A DNA stretch of 7,289 nt. It comes from an uncultured Oscillospiraceae bacterium (lineage in GTDB: Bacteria > Bacillota > Clostridia > Oscillospirales > Oscillospiraceae). Below are positions 5,676 through 7,289 of the stretch, piece by piece (position 1 is the stretch's first letter; each line of letters starts with the position of its first letter). The stretch lies in the NCBI GenBank assembly GCA_934655935.1, contig CAKUHJ010000095.1, positions 1-7,289 of the forward strand, in the 5' to 3' direction. Under the pieces are notes generated by a model. It saw nothing but the letters and a program-made list of their open reading frames with translations. It searched no databases and was not told where the DNA came from. The translations under genes were made by a program, and so were the position numbers.

Positions 5676-5721
5676 TGGTTGCGGGAGAGGGATTTGAACC
5701 CCCGACCTCCGGGTTATGAGC
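5676..5721 (-). pseudogene. 3' half of an initiator tRNA-Met gene (CAU), displaced by insertion
   Basis: On the minus strand the sequence runs GCTCATAACCCGGAGGTC, then a T-arm (GGGGG-TTCAAAT-CCCTC), the acceptor strand TCCCGCA, A73 and CCA (5678-5676). The loop CTCATAA with a CCC stem strand, and A at position 72, are marks of initiator tRNA. The 5' strand of the anticodon stem, the D-arm and the 5' acceptor strand are missing; homology stops at the 5' side of the anticodon loop. It cannot fold as a tRNA by itself. This is what remains on the chromosomal side when an element integrates into a tRNA gene and supplies a new copy at its other end. A short GGTAGCTC just upstream might instead be a piece of D-arm joined by a small deletion between GCTC repeats. 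Confidence 0.75.
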
Positions 5722-5761
5722 TACCTTCAAGGTGACTCTTAATCCAGAGGTCGAGGGTTCA
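5695..5761. repeat. 67-bp imperfect palindrome at the tRNA/element junction
   Basis: Centred on C5728 (ACCTT-C-AAGGT), the two halves pair out to TGAACCC...GGGTTCA. The outer 15 nt (5695-5709 with 5747-5761) match with one mismatch, and the inner part matches imperfectly. The left arm is the anticodon-to-T-arm part of tRNA-fMet. The right arm (plus strand) reads like the same part of tRNA-Lys(CUU). Confidence 0.7.
5735..5761 (+). other. tRNA-Lys(CUU)-like half, inverted relative to the fMet fragment
   Basis: On the plus strand the parts have correct tRNA spacing: anticodon loop CTCTTAA (anticodon CTT), stem strand TCCAG, variable region AGGTC, T-stem GAGGG and the start of a T-loop, TTCA. 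The upstream stem strand (GGTGA) pairs at only two of five positions, and the T-loop runs into a T-tract. It is therefore a fragment or mimic. It may be an integrase core site carried by the element or a remnant of an earlier tRNA target. Confidence 0.45.
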
Positions 5762-5794
5762 TTTTTTTGTCGAGATTACAACAAAAAATGAACC
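5756..5794. repeat. AT-rich inverted repeat at the element end
   Basis: GGTTCATTTTTT (5756-5767) pairs with AAAAAATGAACC (5783-5794), leaving a 15-nt central part that can add GT/AC pairs. It shares GGTTCA with the larger palindrome, so the two structures compete. It could be a terminator for either strand or part of an attachment site. Confidence 0.5.
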
Positions 5795-5799
5795 AAATC

Positions 5800-5894
5800 G
5801 CAAATATTTCGTGAGAAAGCATTTTCGTGTTTTTTCTTATTCTTTTTGAAGTTATATTACACTATTTGCAAATGAATTGCAAACAGAGATTTGC
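5800..5894. promoter_or_regulatory. Repeated TTTGC/GCAAA motifs upstream of parA
   Basis: GCAAAT at 5800-5805, the perfect palindrome ATTTGCAAAT at 5864-5873, TTGCAAA at 5877-5883 and ATTTGC at 5889-5894 cluster in 95 bp of AT-rich DNA. TTTCGTG also occurs twice, 16 bp apart (5807 and 5823), the first within TTTCGTGAGAAA. Such arrays in front of parA are typical of operators or of the centromere site bound by ParB. No match to the canonical Spo0J parS was seen. No convincing plus-strand promoter for parA could be assigned. Confidence 0.45.
5854..5882 (-). promoter_or_regulatory. Possible divergent promoter reading toward the tRNA fragment and capA
   Basis: On the minus strand TTGCAA (5882-5877) and TAATAT (5859-5854), each 4 of 6 to consensus, are 17 bp apart. 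It overlaps the TTTGC repeats. Weak by sequence, but it would explain transcription into capA after the tRNA promoter was displaced. Confidence 0.25.
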
Positions 5895-5942
5895 ACAGTA
5901 GGTTCAGAACGCTGACTCGAATCATTATTTCTGGAGCTTATT

Positions 5943-6767
5943 ATGAGTACAATTTTTGCGATCACCAATCAAAAGGGCGGCGTCGGTAAGACGACGACTG
6001 CTCTGAATCTCGCTTCTGCTTTGGCGGATGAAAGCAAGCGCGTACTTCTCATCGACAATGACCCGCAGGGCAATCTCACTGCGTCTATGGGCTATACCCC
6101 AGCTGAGCAGAAATACACGCTGGCGAACCTCTTGCTTGCCGCCATTGACTATCCGGAGGATCTGGAGCTCCATCTGCCGCGCTGCATCCTGCATACAGAT
6201 GGGAAGCCAGATCTGATCCCCGCAAACCGGCGCTTATCGGACGCTGCTGCGCGGCTTCAAGTCATGCAGATCTCGCAGTACAGAGCTGTGAACGAATCCG
6301 AATGCTGCGCAGAAAAGATGCTTGCGCAGGTACTGGAGCTGCTGTGCGATGCTTATGATTATATTATCATTGATTGCGGACTGAAGCAAGAGCTTTTGAC
6401 GGTCAATGCGCTGAGCGCGTCGGACTACTGCATCATTCCCGTGCAGTCCCACTTCCTCGCCTCCGAGAGTATCCCGGATGTGCTGGACATGGTGCGTTCC
6501 GTGCAGAAGCATTTCAATCCGAATTTGAAGATCGCCGGCATTCTGCTGACGATGTACCAGTCCCGACCGCAGCTCTGCAAAAGCGTGCAGCAGAGTGTCC
6601 GGGAAATCTACGGTGATGACTTGCACGTCTTTGACCGCCCCATCGAGTACACCATCCGCATTGCGGAATGCCCCATGGCCGGCATGAGTATTCTGGACTA
6701 CGAGCCGGGCAACCCGGCAGCGAAATCCTATCGAAATCTCGCCTCGGAGGTGCTGCGGCTTGGCTAG
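5943..6767 (+). CDS. parA: ParA/Soj-family partition ATPase
   Basis: A 274-residue cytosolic ATPase of the ParA/Soj (MinD-like) superfamily, which with ParB segregates or stabilises low-copy DNA. The deviant Walker A motif KGGVGKTT occupies residues 11-18 and is complete. The A' motif DNDPQGN is at 38-44. Walker B ends IIIDC at 141-145. The IPANRRLS and IPVQSHFLA segments are usual in the family. The protein has no N-terminal helix-turn-helix, so it is the small, Soj-like type. After Walker B the common DCPPS is DCGLK, an unusual change. GGAG at 5933-5936 lies 6 nt before the ATG. Its end overlaps the likely start of parB by 8 bp. The gene is the first on the element side of the tRNA-fMet scar, suggesting a role in maintaining an excised or replicating form of the element. 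Confidence 0.93.
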   Translation: MSTIFAITNQKGGVGKTTTALNLASALADESKRVLLIDNDPQGNLTASMGYTPAEQKYTLANLLLAAIDYPEDLELHLPRCILHTDGKPDLIPANRRLSDAAARLQVMQISQYRAVNESECCAEKMLAQVLELLCDAYDYIIIDCGLKQELLTVNALSASDYCIIPVQSHFLASESIPDVLDMVRSVQKHFNPNLKIAGILLTMYQSRPQLCKSVQQSVREIYGDDLHVFDRPIEYTIRIAECPMAGMSILDYEPGNPAAKSYRNLASEVLRLG

Positions 6768-7289
6768 AGCGAACATGAACGAGGTGCTGCGCAAGCGGAT
6801 GTCTGCTACACAGCAGGCGTCCGAGCAGCAGACCGGCGACGCAGCGTATGAACAGATCTTTCAGATGCCGGTGCCGCAGACAGAAACGCAATTCCGTGAC
6901 ATTCCGATTGGAAAGCTGCGTCCGTTCTTTACCGCCGACATTGGCTTTCACCCCTACCCTCGCGCCAAGCTGGAAGCCTTTGCGGAAGAATTAAAAGAGA
7001 ACGGCTTGTATGAGCGGATTCTGGTGCGTCCCATTGCAGGAACGGATGAATTTGAAATCCTGGCCGGGCATAACCGCACAGCGGCGGCAAAGTTGGCGGG
7101 CTGGACGGATATTCCCGCAACGGTCATGACCGTCAACGATCAGCGTGCCATCAGCATTGCGATTGCGACGAATCTTCTGCGGCGGCAGGATCTGACGATC
7201 ATTGAGCGCGGTAAGGCGTATAAAGCGTTGCTGGATGCAAGAAACCGGCACGGTTTCCGCACGGATTTAACTTCTGGCGAATCTCGCCA
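6760..7289 (+). CDS. parB: ParB/Spo0J-family partition protein, partial
   Basis: At least 176 residues of a ParB-family DNA-binding protein; the gene continues past the right edge. The N-terminal CTP-binding (ParB/sulfiredoxin-like) domain begins near IPIGKLRPF (residues 48-56). It includes the phosphate-contacting GHNRTAAAK (103-111), the family's GxxRxxA-type signature, and then LRRQDLTIIERGKAY, the start of the helix-turn-helix part. HPYPRAKLEAFAEELKENG (64-82) is the usual segment that in many ParBs reads PR..fdeeel.eLa.SI. The TTG at 6760 is preferred because GGAGG (6746-6750) lies 9 nt upstream, within the end of parA. The ATG at 6775 is an alternative without a good site and would remove five residues. 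The overlap with parA implies coupled translation of partner proteins. Confidence 0.9.
   Translation, partial: MARANMNEVLRKRMSATQQASEQQTGDAAYEQIFQMPVPQTETQFRDIPIGKLRPFFTADIGFHPYPRAKLEAFAEELKENGLYERILVRPIAGTDEFEILAGHNRTAAAKLAGWTDIPATVMTVNDQRAISIAIATNLLRRQDLTIIERGKAYKALLDARNRHGFRTDLTSGESR

Larger units (their letters stand above)
5722..7289 (+). mobile_element. End of an integrative element carrying parA-parB (runs off the right edge)
   Basis: The element boundary is placed where tRNA-fMet homology ends (about 5721). What follows is AT-rich non-coding DNA with several repeats (to 5942) and then a parA-parB pair, a common first gene pair at one end of clostridial conjugative elements and integrated plasmids. 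No integrase, relaxase or conjugation gene lies in the window, so the type of element is inferred. A reconstituted tRNA-fMet gene is expected at the far end. Confidence 0.5.

Noticed and set aside
5676..5761. A single complete tRNA on the minus strand
   Set aside because: The acceptor 3' strand TCCCGCA has no 5' partner upstream, and the anticodon stem 5' strand is absent, so only a half gene is present.
5804..5829. A canonical Spo0J parS site
   Set aside because: TTTCGTGAGAAA only loosely resembles the parS core TTTCACGTGAAA and lacks the CACGTG centre.

Overview
The window looks like a chromosomal stretch from a GC-rich member of the Clostridia, most likely an Oscillospiraceae/Ruminococcaceae-type gut anaerobe. 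The reasons are strong AGGAGG-type ribosome sites, TTGACA/TATAAT promoters, a DUF134 regulator, a ZIP transporter and a CapA gene of clostridial type, and several mobile-element scars. The taxonomic call is inference; nothing in the sequence names a species.

Layout. (1) 1-372, minus: a DUF134/UPF0251 regulator cut by the left edge, with its promoter and a palindrome at the expected transcription start. (2) 373-1512: an AT-rich stretch without a recognisable gene, then the middle of a large serine recombinase that lacks both its catalytic N-terminus and its C-terminal part. (3) 1511-1773, minus: an intact tRNA-Leu(UAG) with promoter, structured trailer and terminator. (4) 1806-2188, plus: the left end of an insertion sequence with only the start of its transposase. 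(5) 2219-3464, minus: a consensus promoter, a small membrane-anchored protein, and a decayed gene that reads as a membrane protein, a flavodoxin-like tail and an acetyltransferase-like tail in three frames. (6) 3458-4281, plus: a ZIP-family metal transporter and its terminator. (7) 4298-5614, minus: a membrane-anchored CapA-family protein. (8) 5636-5794: a terminator, then only the 3' half of an initiator tRNA-Met gene, fused at the anticodon loop to foreign AT-rich DNA that carries a second, inverted tRNA-like half. (9) 5943-7289, plus: parA and parB, overlapping and translationally coupled, running off the right edge.

The most economical reading is that everything left of about 5721 is chromosome carrying several decayed insertions. 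About 5722 onward is then one end of an integrative element (an ICE or integrated plasmid) that used the tRNA-fMet gene as its target, with parA-parB as its first genes. The junction itself, a 67-bp imperfect palindrome with a half-tRNA in each arm, is the strangest object in the window. I found no CRISPR array, no defence system and no clearly new multi-gene system. The candidates for novelty are the junction structure, the repeats in front of parA and some unusual protein motifs.
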